Positions 35,169 to 43,471 of a stretch of DNA of 61,675 nt are shown here, one piece after another. Both the position numbers and the translations under genes were made by a program. The notes beneath the pieces are model-generated. The model was not told the DNA's origin. It saw only the letters and a list, made by a program, of their open reading frames with translations, and did no database searches. Numbering within the stretch: the stretch's first letter is position 1; each line of letters opens with the position of its first letter. Origin of the DNA: JANOZM01 sp031429355 (GTDB taxonomy: Bacteria > Pseudomonadota > Gammaproteobacteria > Burkholderiales > Burkholderiaceae_E); contig JANOZM010000009.1 in NCBI GenBank assembly GCA_031429355.1, positions 1-61,675 of the forward strand, read 5' to 3'.

Positions 35169-36368
35169 ATGAACACTAAAAACACCCCTCGTGAATTTGA
35201 TCTTGTCATTTTCGGGGCCAGCGGCTTTACGGGTCGCTTGGTCGTTGAATACATTTTAAAACAGTATGGCTTACGCGACCCAGCGCGAAGTAATTTGAAT
35301 TGGGCTATTGCGGGCAGAAGCGCAGATAAACTTGCCGCTGTACGTGGTGAATTAAGCGCGCCCAGTGATTTGCCGCTGCTTTTGGCCGATGCATCCAGCC
35401 CAGCCTCATTGGTGTCGATCGCAGAACGCACCAAAGTCATTTTAACTACTGTTGGCCCTTACCAGCTGTATGGCTCCGAATTGGTCGCTGCTTGTGCACA
35501 AACGGGCACGGATTATGTCGACCTTTGTGGCGAGCCAGTATGGATGCGCCAAATGATTGATGCCCACCATCAAAATGCGGTCGCCTCTGGTGCACGTATT
35601 GTGTTTTCGTGCGGTTTTGATTCGATTCCCTTTGACCTTGGTGTTTGGTTTACTCAAGCCGAGTTTGCTAAAAAATTTGGTGCCAATGCCCCGCGCGTGA
35701 GAGGGCGAGTTCGTAAAATGAAGGGTACATTCTCTGGTGGCACAGCAGCAAGTTTAAAAGCAACAATGGCCGCTGCTGCGCAAGATCCAGCCGTAATGAG
35801 TTTGCTGAAAAATCCGTTTGCTTTAACGCCGGGGTTTCAAGGACCATCGCAACCCCACGGCATGAAACCGTTGTTTGATGAATCAATCGGTTCTTGGTGC
35901 GCCCCTTTTATTATGGCGCCCATTAACACGCGCAACGTGCATCGCAGTAATCACTTAATGCAGTACGCCTATGGTGAAGATTTTGTGTACGACGAAATGT
36001 TTGTAACTGGCCCTGGTGAAAAAGGTGAGGCTATTGCGAATGCAATTGCGGCCGATAAATCGATGGGTAGCAAAGAAGGTCCAAAGCCCGGAGAGGGCCC
36101 GAGTAAAGAAGAGCGTGATAACGGTTATTACGATGTACTGTTTGTAGCTGAAAATTCGGCTCAGCAAAAACTAAGCACGTCAGTCGCTGGTGATCGCGAT
36201 CCTGGCTATGGCTCTACGTCGAAGATGATTTCGGAAAGTGCGCTGTGTTTGTTGCGCGATTCGCTTGCTACCCAAGGCGGTGTTTGGACACCAGCCTCGG
36301 CAATGGCCGAGCCCTTGCTAAAAAGACTAATCGCCAATGCAGGTTTAACTTTTAAAGTGGAATCGTAA
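35169..36368 (+). CDS. Saccharopine dehydrogenase-like oxidoreductase
   Basis: 399 residues from ATG 35169. The Rossmann motif FDLVIFGASGFTGRLVVEYI (GASGFTG at 16-22) and then TTVGPYQLYG and SCGFDSIPFDLGVW match the trans-acting enoyl reductase/saccharopine dehydrogenase NADP-binding family, whose members reduce lipid or polyketide intermediates. The substrate is not deducible. pnuC follows 4 bp after its stop. Confidence 0.88.
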   Translation: MNTKNTPREFDLVIFGASGFTGRLVVEYILKQYGLRDPARSNLNWAIAGRSADKLAAVRGELSAPSDLPLLLADASSPASLVSIAERTKVILTTVGPYQLYGSELVAACAQTGTDYVDLCGEPVWMRQMIDAHHQNAVASGARIVFSCGFDSIPFDLGVWFTQAEFAKKFGANAPRVRGRVRKMKGTFSGGTAASLKATMAAAAQDPAVMSLLKNPFALTPGFQGPSQPHGMKPLFDESIGSWCAPFIMAPINTRNVHRSNHLMQYAYGEDFVYDEMFVTGPGEKGEAIANAIAADKSMGSKEGPKPGEGPSKEERDNGYYDVLFVAENSAQQKLSTSVAGDRDPGYGSTSKMISESALCLLRDSLATQGGVWTPASAMAEPLLKRLIANAGLTFKVES

Positions 36369-36372
36369 TCAA

Positions 36373-36942
36373 TTGCAGCCACTTGAAATAGCAGGAACCG
36401 TTCTTGGGCTACTTAATTTGTGGCTCACGATTCGGCAAAATATTTGGTGCTGGCCGGTGGGCATTGCTTGCGTTATTTGTTTCGGCGCGGTGTTTTTTCA
36501 AGCCCGTCTTTATTCCGATTTGTTACTTCAAGTGGTGTATATCGGTATGCAGCTCTATGGGTGGTGGTTTTGGTTGCAGCGGGGCCACGTTGGAGTGCAT
36601 AGCACTTTTAAAGTCGAGCGATTGAACCCAAAACAGTTACTGACCTATGCCGTTGCAATTGCTGCTTTCTCTCTGATGTTGGGTGCCGGTATGGCAAATT
36701 TCACGAATGCCGATTTGCCATATCTTGATGCGCTTCCAACGACTATCAGCATGGCGGCCGCGTGGTTGCAGGCAAGAAAAGTATTGCAGTCTTGGTTGCT
36801 CTTTATTTTGGGCAATGTACTGTTCATCGGCATTTATGCGTCTAAAGGCTTGTACATCACTATTGTGCTTTATGTTGTATCGACGGCGCTTGCGGTCTTC
36901 GGGTATTTAAAGTGGCGAAACGCTGCGCAACCTAACGTTTGA
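36373..36942 (+). CDS. pnuC: Nicotinamide riboside/mononucleotide transporter PnuC
   Basis: 189 residues from TTG 36373. Seven hydrophobic segments and the family signatures NIWCWPVGIACVICFGAVFF, YSDLLLQVVYIGMQLYGWW and SWLLFILGNVLFIGIYASKG identify PnuC, which imports vitamin B3-derived nucleosides for NAD salvage. The non-ATG start sits four bases after the upstream stop, indicating coupling. No PnuC-type riboswitch or NadR site was recognised. Confidence 0.93.
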   Translation: MQPLEIAGTVLGLLNLWLTIRQNIWCWPVGIACVICFGAVFFQARLYSDLLLQVVYIGMQLYGWWFWLQRGHVGVHSTFKVERLNPKQLLTYAVAIAAFSLMLGAGMANFTNADLPYLDALPTTISMAAAWLQARKVLQSWLLFILGNVLFIGIYASKGLYITIVLYVVSTALAVFGYLKWRNAAQPNV

Positions 36943-37111
36943 TACTAACCACTGTTTGATGTTTTGATGATTATTTAATTTTATTATGGCATTCAAATTC
37001 AGATCTGGTACGCCAAGGTTTACGTAATACAGACACCGTAAAAACCGGTCGTCCAAAACCTCGAAGTAAATATGCTGTTCTTGGTAAACCCACAAGAACA
37101 GCTGATTGACT

Positions 37112-37126
37112 TTCCCATTTTGGGAA
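37112..37126 (+). promoter_or_regulatory. Palindrome upstream of HigBA module
   Basis: TTCCCATTTTGGGAA, a 6-bp perfect inverted repeat around a 3-base spacer, 38 bp before the toxin ATG. A likely HigA operator given its position. Confidence 0.5.
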
Positions 37127-37164
37127 TATACAATTATTACAATTAAGGGAATAAAGCCCGCTTT

Positions 37165-37464
37165 ATGCAGCTGATTGGCGTTCTGACACTAGACGAGTTC
37201 AAGAAAAAGCACGCGGATAGTCGCGCCCCATTAAACACTTGGCAGGCTTTTGTCAAAGCGGCCGAATGGAATGGGCCGCAAGACATCAAGAATATATTCC
37301 CAAGCGCCAGTTTTTTGCCGAATAACTTGGTTATCTTCAATATCAAAGGCAATGCCTATCGCCTAGTCGTCAGGGCTAGGTACCAGAACAATAGATTGTT
37401 GGTCGAATGGATCGGCACTCATGCGCAATACAGTAAGAAGAAATTTGAAGGCGACAATAAATAA
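37165..37464 (+). CDS. higB: HigB-family toxin
   Basis: 99 residues. The pattern LNTWQAFVKAAEWNGPQDIK, then FPSASFLPNNLVIFNIKGNA and YRLVVRARYQNN, ending WIGTHAQYSKKK, matches the HigB (mRNA interferase, RelE-fold) family. As usual for hig loci the toxin gene precedes the antitoxin gene. Residues of the proposed catalytic surface (His, Tyr and Lys near the C-terminus) are present. Confidence 0.92.
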   Translation: MQLIGVLTLDEFKKKHADSRAPLNTWQAFVKAAEWNGPQDIKNIFPSASFLPNNLVIFNIKGNAYRLVVRARYQNNRLLVEWIGTHAQYSKKKFEGDNK

Positions 37465-37491
37465 CCAGTGGTCTCGCCATAGGAGCTAAAT

Positions 37492-38709
37492 ATGAAACAA
37501 ACAGTAAAAGTAATTAAGACCCAAAGCGACTATGACGCTGCAATCGCTCGCTTGTCGCTTTTAATGAGCAGGGAGTGCACGCCTGGGTCTACTGAGGAAC
37601 AAGAGCAGGATCTTCTCTCCTTGTTGATAGATTCCTACGAAAACATTAAGAGCGAAGCAGAGTTACCCACACCGATTGAAGCCATTCTCTTTTTAATGGA
37701 CCAACAGGACTTAACACAGAAAGACTTGGTTCCCTATATTGGTTCGCTGCCAAAAGTATCTGAGGTGTTGTCGGGTAAGCGGCCATTAAGCCTAAGGATG
37801 ATTCGCAACTTGCACGCAGGGCTGAAGATTCCTGCGGAAATCTTAATACGCGGCAACGTAGACGACGCGATTGATCTAAGCGTAGAGCCCAGTTATAACT
37901 ATGCAAAATTCCCTTTGCAAGAAATGTTAGAGCGTCATTGTTTTCCAGAATTCAATGGTGGAATTGCGAAAGCAAAAGATTATGCAGAAGACTTAGTCCG
38001 CAAATTTATGAAAGGCATACAGATTGAGCTAGCCAGCCCAGCATTGCTCAGAGCGCCACTGCATCAGGCCGGAGCAAAGATAATGGATGAATACGCTTTG
38101 CTGGTTTGGCGCATCTGTGTCCTAAAAAAAGCGCGAGCTCAAAAAATGGCTGCGCGGTATAAAAAAGGCGCTATTACAAGCGAGTGGCTGCGCGATCTTG
38201 CCAAACTCTCACGATTTGAAACCGGCCCAAAACTAGCGCAAGAGTTTTTGTCGGACAACGGCATTGCATTAGTAATTGAAAAGCATTTTGCAAAAACGTA
38301 TTTGGATGGTGCAGCCATGTTGGATGAAGATCGACCAATTATCGGGCTAACACTTCGTCATGATCGAGTAGATAATTTTTGGTTTGCTTTAATGCACGAG
38401 TTGATTCACGTAGACAAGCATCTGAGCGCAAAAAAATTGTTCATTGCCGACAATTTGGACGACAAGACCAGAGTGAGCACCGAGGAAGATGAGGCAGATG
38501 CTGGCGCACGTGAGGCGCTTGTGCCTGCGCGTGAGTGGAATGCTTCAAATGCGAAGAGTGAAAAATCACTGGACAGCGTCAATGCGCTTGCTAACAAATT
38601 ACGAATACATCCAGCAATTGTGGCGGGAAGGGTGCGGTACGAAGCCAATAATTGGAGAATCCTTACAGGACTCGTTGGCAGCAAAGACGATGTTCTCCGA
38701 CATTTTTAA
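37492..38709 (+). CDS. higA: HigA-type antitoxin fused to ImmA/IrrE-like metallopeptidase
   Basis: 405 residues, far longer than ordinary HigA (about 100-140). Residues 1-130 are the HigA antitoxin with an XRE-type helix-turn-helix (FLMDQQDLTQKDLVPYIGSL, SEVLSGKRPLSLRMIRNLHA). Residues about 240-380 carry a zinc-peptidase signature HELIH (302-306) and a downstream EEDEADAGAREALVP that supplies the third ligand. ImmA/IrrE peptidases cut repressors, so the protein may combine operator binding with regulated proteolysis. AGGAG precedes the ATG. Confidence 0.88.
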   Translation: MKQTVKVIKTQSDYDAAIARLSLLMSRECTPGSTEEQEQDLLSLLIDSYENIKSEAELPTPIEAILFLMDQQDLTQKDLVPYIGSLPKVSEVLSGKRPLSLRMIRNLHAGLKIPAEILIRGNVDDAIDLSVEPSYNYAKFPLQEMLERHCFPEFNGGIAKAKDYAEDLVRKFMKGIQIELASPALLRAPLHQAGAKIMDEYALLVWRICVLKKARAQKMAARYKKGAITSEWLRDLAKLSRFETGPKLAQEFLSDNGIALVIEKHFAKTYLDGAAMLDEDRPIIGLTLRHDRVDNFWFALMHELIHVDKHLSAKKLFIADNLDDKTRVSTEEDEADAGAREALVPAREWNASNAKSEKSLDSVNALANKLRIHPAIVAGRVRYEANNWRILTGLVGSKDDVLRHF

Positions 38710-38722
38710 GATCAATTGACAG

Positions 38723-38770
38723 GTGGTCAACTTTTACTTCGGCAACGTGGTCAAGTATTACATCGGCAGT
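38723..38770 (+). repeat. Two 24-bp direct repeats, probable IS21 end remnant
   Basis: Units at 38723-38746 and 38747-38770 share GTGGTCAA, TTTACTTCGGC or ATTACATCGGC. Such repeated GTGGTCAA...CGGC units recall the subterminal repeats of IS21-type elements. No transposase accompanies them here. Confidence 0.45.
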
Positions 38771-38808
38771 AGCAGCTATCTTCGCCGCATCACGTTTAAG
38801 CGAAGGTT

Positions 38809-39117
38809 TTATTGCTTAGTGAACTGGCCAAAACATCTCGTGCCTTGAACATCGAAACACAGCCGCATTTTGTTATCGTTATCTTTCAACGCGTACGCGC
38901 TCCTTGTTTTGCCTACTTCATTGCCAACGCTGCCACTGCAATCAGGTGCCCTGTTTGATTGGGTAATTATTCTTGTGATTTTTACAATCAAGTCTGAACC
39001 AGGGACTAGTTCAAATTGGTAAGTGCCTTCTAACTGTTCCTCGTCGCGAAGCGGCTTGGGCTTGAATAAACTGTTAGCCAACCGCTCGGCCTGGAGGGGT
39101 TTTGGAAAACCATTCAA
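38809..39117 (-). CDS. Doubtful small protein
   Basis: 102-codon frame overlapping the cupin gene end by 44 bases. The part LEGTYQFELVPGSDLIVKIT and then CSGSVGNEVGKTRSAYALKD reads like real protein, but no family is recognised and the N-terminal third looks like a read-through of unrelated sequence. It may be the truncated C-terminus of a lost gene. Confidence 0.3.
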   Translation of the reverse strand: MNGFPKPLQAERLANSLFKPKPLRDEEQLEGTYQFELVPGSDLIVKITRIITQSNRAPDCSGSVGNEVGKTRSAYALKDNDNKMRLCFDVQGTRCFGQFTKQ

Positions 39118-39508
39118 CGATCATTCCCATGTTCTGCTTGAAACCACCGGGCACCGAAATATTGAGCGCGCCAGCGCGTTCAGAACTGCGGTTCTCAAAG
39201 TCGTGCGTGTCACCCGCTGGAATGCGGGCGAATGACCCTTTGGGACAAGCGACCCAATCGCCGCCAATGAGGAAACTCATCGTGCCTTCAATTACATAAA
39301 AAACGTCGTCTTCGGGATGAGCGTGCGCGCCTGGTCCTGCCGTTTGCGGTTCAAGCCACCACTCGGATATCGAATAGCGGCTCTCTGTCTCCGAGTCGTC
39401 GGCTTTAAACAGTGCCGACATGCCACCCATTTGATAGGGGCGGCCTTCGTTCGGGCGCAGGACTACGGGGCGGCGAGTTTTTTCTTCCATCGTGCCATGC
39501 ACTTCCAT
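39074..39508 (-). CDS. Cupin-domain protein
   Basis: 144 residues (or 139 from the second ATG). A single small cupin barrel: GPGAHAHPEDDVFYVIEGTM is cupin motif 1 with its metal-binding His and Glu; GDTHDFENRSSERAGALNIS is motif 2. Members bind metals or small acids and can be enzymes or sensors. It stands alone, so the role is unknown. Confidence 0.88.
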   Translation of the reverse strand: MEVHGTMEEKTRRPVVLRPNEGRPYQMGGMSALFKADDSETESRYSISEWWLEPQTAGPGAHAHPEDDVFYVIEGTMSFLIGGDWVACPKGSFARIPAGDTHDFENRSSERAGALNISVPGGFKQNMGMIVEWFSKTPPGRAVG

Positions 39509-39625
39509 CAGTTGGCTAACAACTTATTTTTGTAGACGGATACCGCCGCTTGTTCAGTTTGTAGTATGCACAATTTGATTTTAGGTATCAACACGAAATA
39601 TAGGCCCTCAAAAAAATTACCGATA

Positions 39626-39645
39626 AACTAGTCAAACAACTAGTT
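39626..39645 (+). promoter_or_regulatory. Palindromic operator of Phd-VapC module
   Basis: AACTAGT and ACTAGTT, a 7-bp perfect inverted repeat with a 6-bp spacer, 17 bp before the antitoxin ATG. Confidence 0.6.
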
Positions 39646-39662
39646 AGATGATGAGGTGCAAA

Positions 39663-39920
39663 ATGAATTCATGGCCGGTTCAAGACGCAAAGGCTCGGTT
39701 TAGCGAATTCCTTGATGCTTGCCTAGCTCAGGGACCGCAAATGGTTACCCGTCGAGGTACTGAAGCTGCTGTACTGATTCCAGTGGATGAATGGCGCAGG
39801 CTCCAAGCAGCGGCACGTCCATCCTTAAAAGAATTACTACTAGCTGACTTTGCTCGGACGGATACCTTAGTGCCTCCACGCAAGCCAAAGCTGCGTCGCC
39901 CAATTACTGACCTGCGTTAG
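39663..39920 (+). CDS. Phd/YefM-family antitoxin
   Basis: 85 residues from ATG 39663 (MNSWPVQDAKARFSEFLDAC), chosen because GAGGTG lies just upstream. It has VTRRGTEAAVLIPVDEWRRL, typical of Phd antitoxins paired with PIN toxins, and a basic C-terminal tail. The toxin starts 7 bp later. Confidence 0.9.
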   Translation: MNSWPVQDAKARFSEFLDACLAQGPQMVTRRGTEAAVLIPVDEWRRLQAAARPSLKELLLADFARTDTLVPPRKPKLRRPITDLR

Positions 39921-39927
39921 ACCTTTT

Positions 39928-40341
39928 GTGTACTTGCTCGATACCAACGTTATCTCCGAACTTCGCAAAAACAAACCCCGTGGCGCTGTTTTAGCTTGGC
40001 TTCAAACAGTGAACGAGTCCCAACTCTTTTTATCTGCAGTAACGCTTGGAGAAATACAAGCAGGTATTGAAACAACCCGAGCGCAAGATGTTAAGAAAGC
40101 TAAAGAAATTGAAGCTTGGTTAGAACAAATTATCAACTCGTTTGGCTTACTGCCGATGGACGGAAAAGCATTCCGAATTTGGGCCCAATTAATGCACGGC
40201 CGATCAAATACGATTTCCGAAGATGCGATGATTGCTGCAACAGCTAAAGCAAACAATTTAACGGTAGTAACTCGCAACACGGCAGACTTCAAAGGACTCG
40301 GCGTTTCTCTAGTTAACCCTTTTAAATTTGCTCAAGGGTAA
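39928..40341 (+). CDS. VapC (FitB-like) PIN-domain toxin
   Basis: 137 residues from GTG 39928. All PIN catalytic positions are seen: D5 in YLLDTNVIS, E42 in VTLGEIQAGIE, D99 in ISEDAMIAATA, and VTRNTADF near 115-121. It looks intact and should be a ribonuclease. Confidence 0.93.
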   Translation: MYLLDTNVISELRKNKPRGAVLAWLQTVNESQLFLSAVTLGEIQAGIETTRAQDVKKAKEIEAWLEQIINSFGLLPMDGKAFRIWAQLMHGRSNTISEDAMIAATAKANNLTVVTRNTADFKGLGVSLVNPFKFAQG

Positions 40342-40952
40342 AGCGCTTGCCTAAAGAGTCTTTTTCGGCTATCGAGCTGCAATTGAAAGTCATGACTTAA
40401 CCTGACATTTTATTAAGTCGTTCGCCAGCGCTTATTTTGAAAGCTTGAACGGATGAATGTTCCTTACCCCGGGTGTTCGCATTCAATTTGTTCAGTTAGT
40501 TCACGCTGTCTATTTTAGCGAGGCAAGCTTCGCGTCCTTTGCAAGCAATGGTTAGGTCTCAACTTTCTAGTCGTCTAGCTATATATCTCTAATATTTTGG
40601 CTGTTGCGGCTTTGTAAAGCACACCTGCCCCTGCAGTTACCTTCGTCGCTGCCTCTGCAGTTACCTTCGTCGCTGCCTCTGCAAAAAGGATGTGCCGCGA
40701 AGCTTTTATATCAAAAATTGTTGTTGAAGGCGCGTAGAAACATTTTGAAGACCGTAACTTACATGCAGACTATCTGACGATAAAAACCGCAAGTCGTGGT
40801 GGACCCCGGAGACCATCGCCTGGAACCAGTATGCAAAGCATTTGCTTGAAGCGTGTTGCCTTGTGCGGCCTAGCTACTCGTTTAACCTGACCCGCGAAGC
40901 GCGACCTTGGTATGATCTAGGGCTGACTGTACACCCTCCTGAGAATGCACCC
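40342..40952. other. Intergenic before the restriction locus
   Basis: About 600 bp with no convincing gene. It holds a 24-bp tandem repeat (listed separately). Just before hsdM, a TATGAT at about 40910 preceded 18 bp upstream by CTGACC may form the operon promoter. An in-frame hsdM extension to 40842 lacks a ribosome-binding site. Confidence 0.4.
40631..40683 (+). repeat. 24-bp tandem repeat, 2.2 copies
   Basis: Units 40631-40654 and 40655-40678 are identical, and five more bases of a third unit follow. The unit begins CTGCAGTTACC and ends GCTGCCT. Nothing indicates a coding role. Confidence 0.85.
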
Positions 40953-42407
40953 ATGTTTGAGCAAGCGTTTAAAAATATCGACGATGTACTGTGGAAAGAA
41001 GCTGGGTGCGCGAGCGAGCTTGACTACACCGAGCAAACATCTTGGCTGCTTTTCCTCAAGTTTCTTGACGGTTTAGAGCAAGACAAAGCCACTGAAGCCC
41101 AGCTGCATGGCAAAAAGTACAACTACATTCTGGAGCCTGCTTACCGCTGGGACACTTGGGCAGCACCCAAAGACGCCAAAGGCCAACCAGACCATAACGC
41201 CGCTCAAACCGGCGATGACTTGCGCGACTTTGTTGATAAGAAACTTTTTCCGTACCTCAATAGCTTTAAACAAAAAGCCAGTGGTGCCAACACGCTGGAA
41301 TACAAAATTGGCGAAATTTTTGGCGAGATCAAAAACAAAATTCAGAGCGGCTACAACCTGCGCGAAATTATCGATCATATTGATGCGCTGCGCTTTCGTT
41401 CGCAAACCGAAAAGCACGAACTCTCGCACCTGTACGAAGCCAAAATTAAAAACATGGGCAATGCGGGGCGCAATGGTGGCGAGTACTACACACCGCGCCC
41501 GCTCATTCGCGCCATGGTGCAAATATTAAACCCACGCATAGGCGAAACCATTTACGACGGTGCGGTTGGCTCAGCGGGATTTTTATGTGAAGCCTTCGAT
41601 TTCTTAAGCAAAAACAAAACGCTCAAAACTGCCGACTTAAAAATTCTGCAAGAACGTACCTTCTACGGCAAAGAGAAAAAATCGCTCGCCTATGTCATCG
41701 CCACCATGAACATGATCTTGCATGGCATCGAAGCGCCCAACATTATTCACACCAATACGCTCACTGAAAACTTGGCCGATGTGCAGGATAAAGACCGCTA
41801 CGACATCGTTCTAGCTAACCCACCATTCGGTGGCAAAGAGCGCAAAGAGGTGCAAGAAAACTTCAATATCAAAACTGGCGAAACCGCATTTTTGTTTTTG
41901 CAGCACTTTCTAAAAATGCTTAAACCGGGTGGTCGTGCCGCCATTGTTATTAAAAACACTTTTCTTAGTAATGCCGACAACGCATCGAATAGCTTACGCA
42001 AGCTGCTGCTTGAAAGCTGCAACCTGCACACGATTCTCGATTGCCCCGGTGGTACCTTTTTAGGTGCTGGCGTAAAAACCGTGGTGCTGTTTTTCGAGAA
42101 AGGCGCACCGACGCGCCAAACTTGGTACTACCAGCTCGACCCCGGCCGCAACATGGGCAAAACCAACCCGCTCAACGATACTGATTTACTTGAGTTTATT
42201 ACGCTGCAAAAAACCTTCGGCGATTCACCAAAGAGTTGGAACGTAAAAGCAAAAGACATCAACCCCACTACTTTCGATCTTTCAGTAAAGAACCCCAACG
42301 GCGGCGAAGAAGTAACGCATCGCAGCCCAGCAGTCATCATGGACGAGATTGCAGCACTCGATGCTGAGAGCGCGAAGGTGTTGGCCAGTATTAGGAAGTT
42401 GCTATGA
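40953..42407 (+). CDS. hsdM: Type I restriction-modification DNA methyltransferase
   Basis: 484 residues from ATG 40953 (MFEQAFKNIDDVLWKEAGCA), the usual HsdM N-terminal helical domain. The S-adenosylmethionine site GAVGSAGF is at 203-210, and the N6-adenine catalytic motif NPPF is at 289-292. With HsdS it methylates adenine in the recognition site; with HsdR it forms the nuclease. The stop overlaps the next gene by four bases (ATGA). Confidence 0.96.
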   Translation: MFEQAFKNIDDVLWKEAGCASELDYTEQTSWLLFLKFLDGLEQDKATEAQLHGKKYNYILEPAYRWDTWAAPKDAKGQPDHNAAQTGDDLRDFVDKKLFPYLNSFKQKASGANTLEYKIGEIFGEIKNKIQSGYNLREIIDHIDALRFRSQTEKHELSHLYEAKIKNMGNAGRNGGEYYTPRPLIRAMVQILNPRIGETIYDGAVGSAGFLCEAFDFLSKNKTLKTADLKILQERTFYGKEKKSLAYVIATMNMILHGIEAPNIIHTNTLTENLADVQDKDRYDIVLANPPFGGKERKEVQENFNIKTGETAFLFLQHFLKMLKPGGRAAIVIKNTFLSNADNASNSLRKLLLESCNLHTILDCPGGTFLGAGVKTVVLFFEKGAPTRQTWYYQLDPGRNMGKTNPLNDTDLLEFITLQKTFGDSPKSWNVKAKDINPTTFDLSVKNPNGGEEVTHRSPAVIMDEIAALDAESAKVLASIRKLL

Positions 42408-43471
42408 TGATTACCAACGATTGGGTCAATGGCATTCGAGAGCTCATTCAACTGGCACGCAATACCGCGTCAAGAGGTGTTGATCTTGTTCAGGTTCACA
42501 CCAATTTTGAGTTGGGGCGTCGAATATTTGAACAAGAGCAGGCGGGATCTGCGAGAGCAGGTTACGGAACCAGTTTACTTAAAGAGCTTGCCAATGAACT
42601 AACCCAAGAGTTTGGCAACGGGTTTTCCGAGCGCAACTTAGCCTATATGCGGACGTTTTATTTGCAGTACAAAGAGCGCATATCAATTTTGCAGACAACG
42701 TCTGCAAAATCAGGGGCATTGGAAACTTTGCAGACACTGTCTGCAAAATCGACGCGCCATTTCAGCCTGAGCTGGTCGCACTATGTTTTTCTGTTAGGTA
42801 TTAAAAAACCAGAAGAACGCAGCTTTTACGAAATCGAAGCCACCAACCAAAGCTGGACGCTGCGTGAGCTTAAACGTCAATTCGATACCAGCTTGTACGA
42901 ACGCTTGGCCCTAAGTCGCGACAAAGACGGTATTCGCAAATTAGCGCTCGAAGGCCAAGTTGTTGCAAACCCCAAAGACCTTTTAAAGGAACCCTTGGTG
43001 CTGGAGTTTTTAGGATTGTCCGAGCAAGCGCAGTTTTCAGAATCCGATTTAGAAAGTGCGCTCATCAACCAGATCGAGCATTTTTTATTAGAGCTAGGCA
43101 AAGGCTTTTTATTCGAAGCAAGACAAAAACGCTTCACCTTCGATAACGACCACTTCTTCGTAGACCTCGTGTTTTACAACCGCCTTTTGCGCTGCTATGT
43201 GTTAATCGACTTGAAGCTAGGCAAGCTGAGCCATCAAGACTTAGGCCAAATGCAGATGTACGTGAATTACTTCGACCGCCACGTTAAAACAGACGCTGAA
43301 AACGCCAGCATCGGCATTGTTTTATGCAAACAAAAGCACGAAGCCTTAGTAGAAATTACTTTGCCAAAAGACGCCAATATTCATGCTCGGGAATACCAAC
43401 TTTATTTGCCTAGTAAAGATGAGTTGCAGCAGAAATTGTACGAGTGGGCTGGGGAGATTGGGGATGAGTAA
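42404..43471 (+). CDS. YhcG/DUF1016-type PD-(D/E)xK nuclease-like protein
   Basis: 355 residues. The N-terminal helical domain is typical of DUF1016 (LVQVHTNFELGRRIFEQEQA, FSERNLAYMRTFYLQY, FSLSWSHYVFLLGI). The C-terminal PD-(D/E)xK core is seen in DNDHFFVDLVFYNRLLRCYV and LIDLKLGKLSHQDLGQMQMY. Members often lie inside type I R-M operons, as here between hsdM and hsdS with overlaps on both sides. Residues 96-111 are a repeated LQT-SAK segment encoded by two DNA palindromes. Role in the R-M system unknown. Confidence 0.9.
   Translation: MMITNDWVNGIRELIQLARNTASRGVDLVQVHTNFELGRRIFEQEQAGSARAGYGTSLLKELANELTQEFGNGFSERNLAYMRTFYLQYKERISILQTTSAKSGALETLQTLSAKSTRHFSLSWSHYVFLLGIKKPEERSFYEIEATNQSWTLRELKRQFDTSLYERLALSRDKDGIRKLALEGQVVANPKDLLKEPLVLEFLGLSEQAQFSESDLESALINQIEHFLLELGKGFLFEARQKRFTFDNDHFFVDLVFYNRLLRCYVLIDLKLGKLSHQDLGQMQMYVNYFDRHVKTDAENASIGIVLCKQKHEALVEITLPKDANIHAREYQLYLPSKDELQQKLYEWAGEIGDE
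42687..42747 (+). repeat. Two near-identical palindromes inside the YhcG-like gene
   Basis: 42687-42709 has 10-bp arms (TTTTGCAGAC and GTCTGCAAAA) around 3 bases. 42727-42747 has 9-bp arms (TTTGCAGAC and GTCTGCAAA) around 3 bases. They encode the repeated peptide LQTTSAK/LQTLSAK at a position where family members vary in length. Confidence 0.9.
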
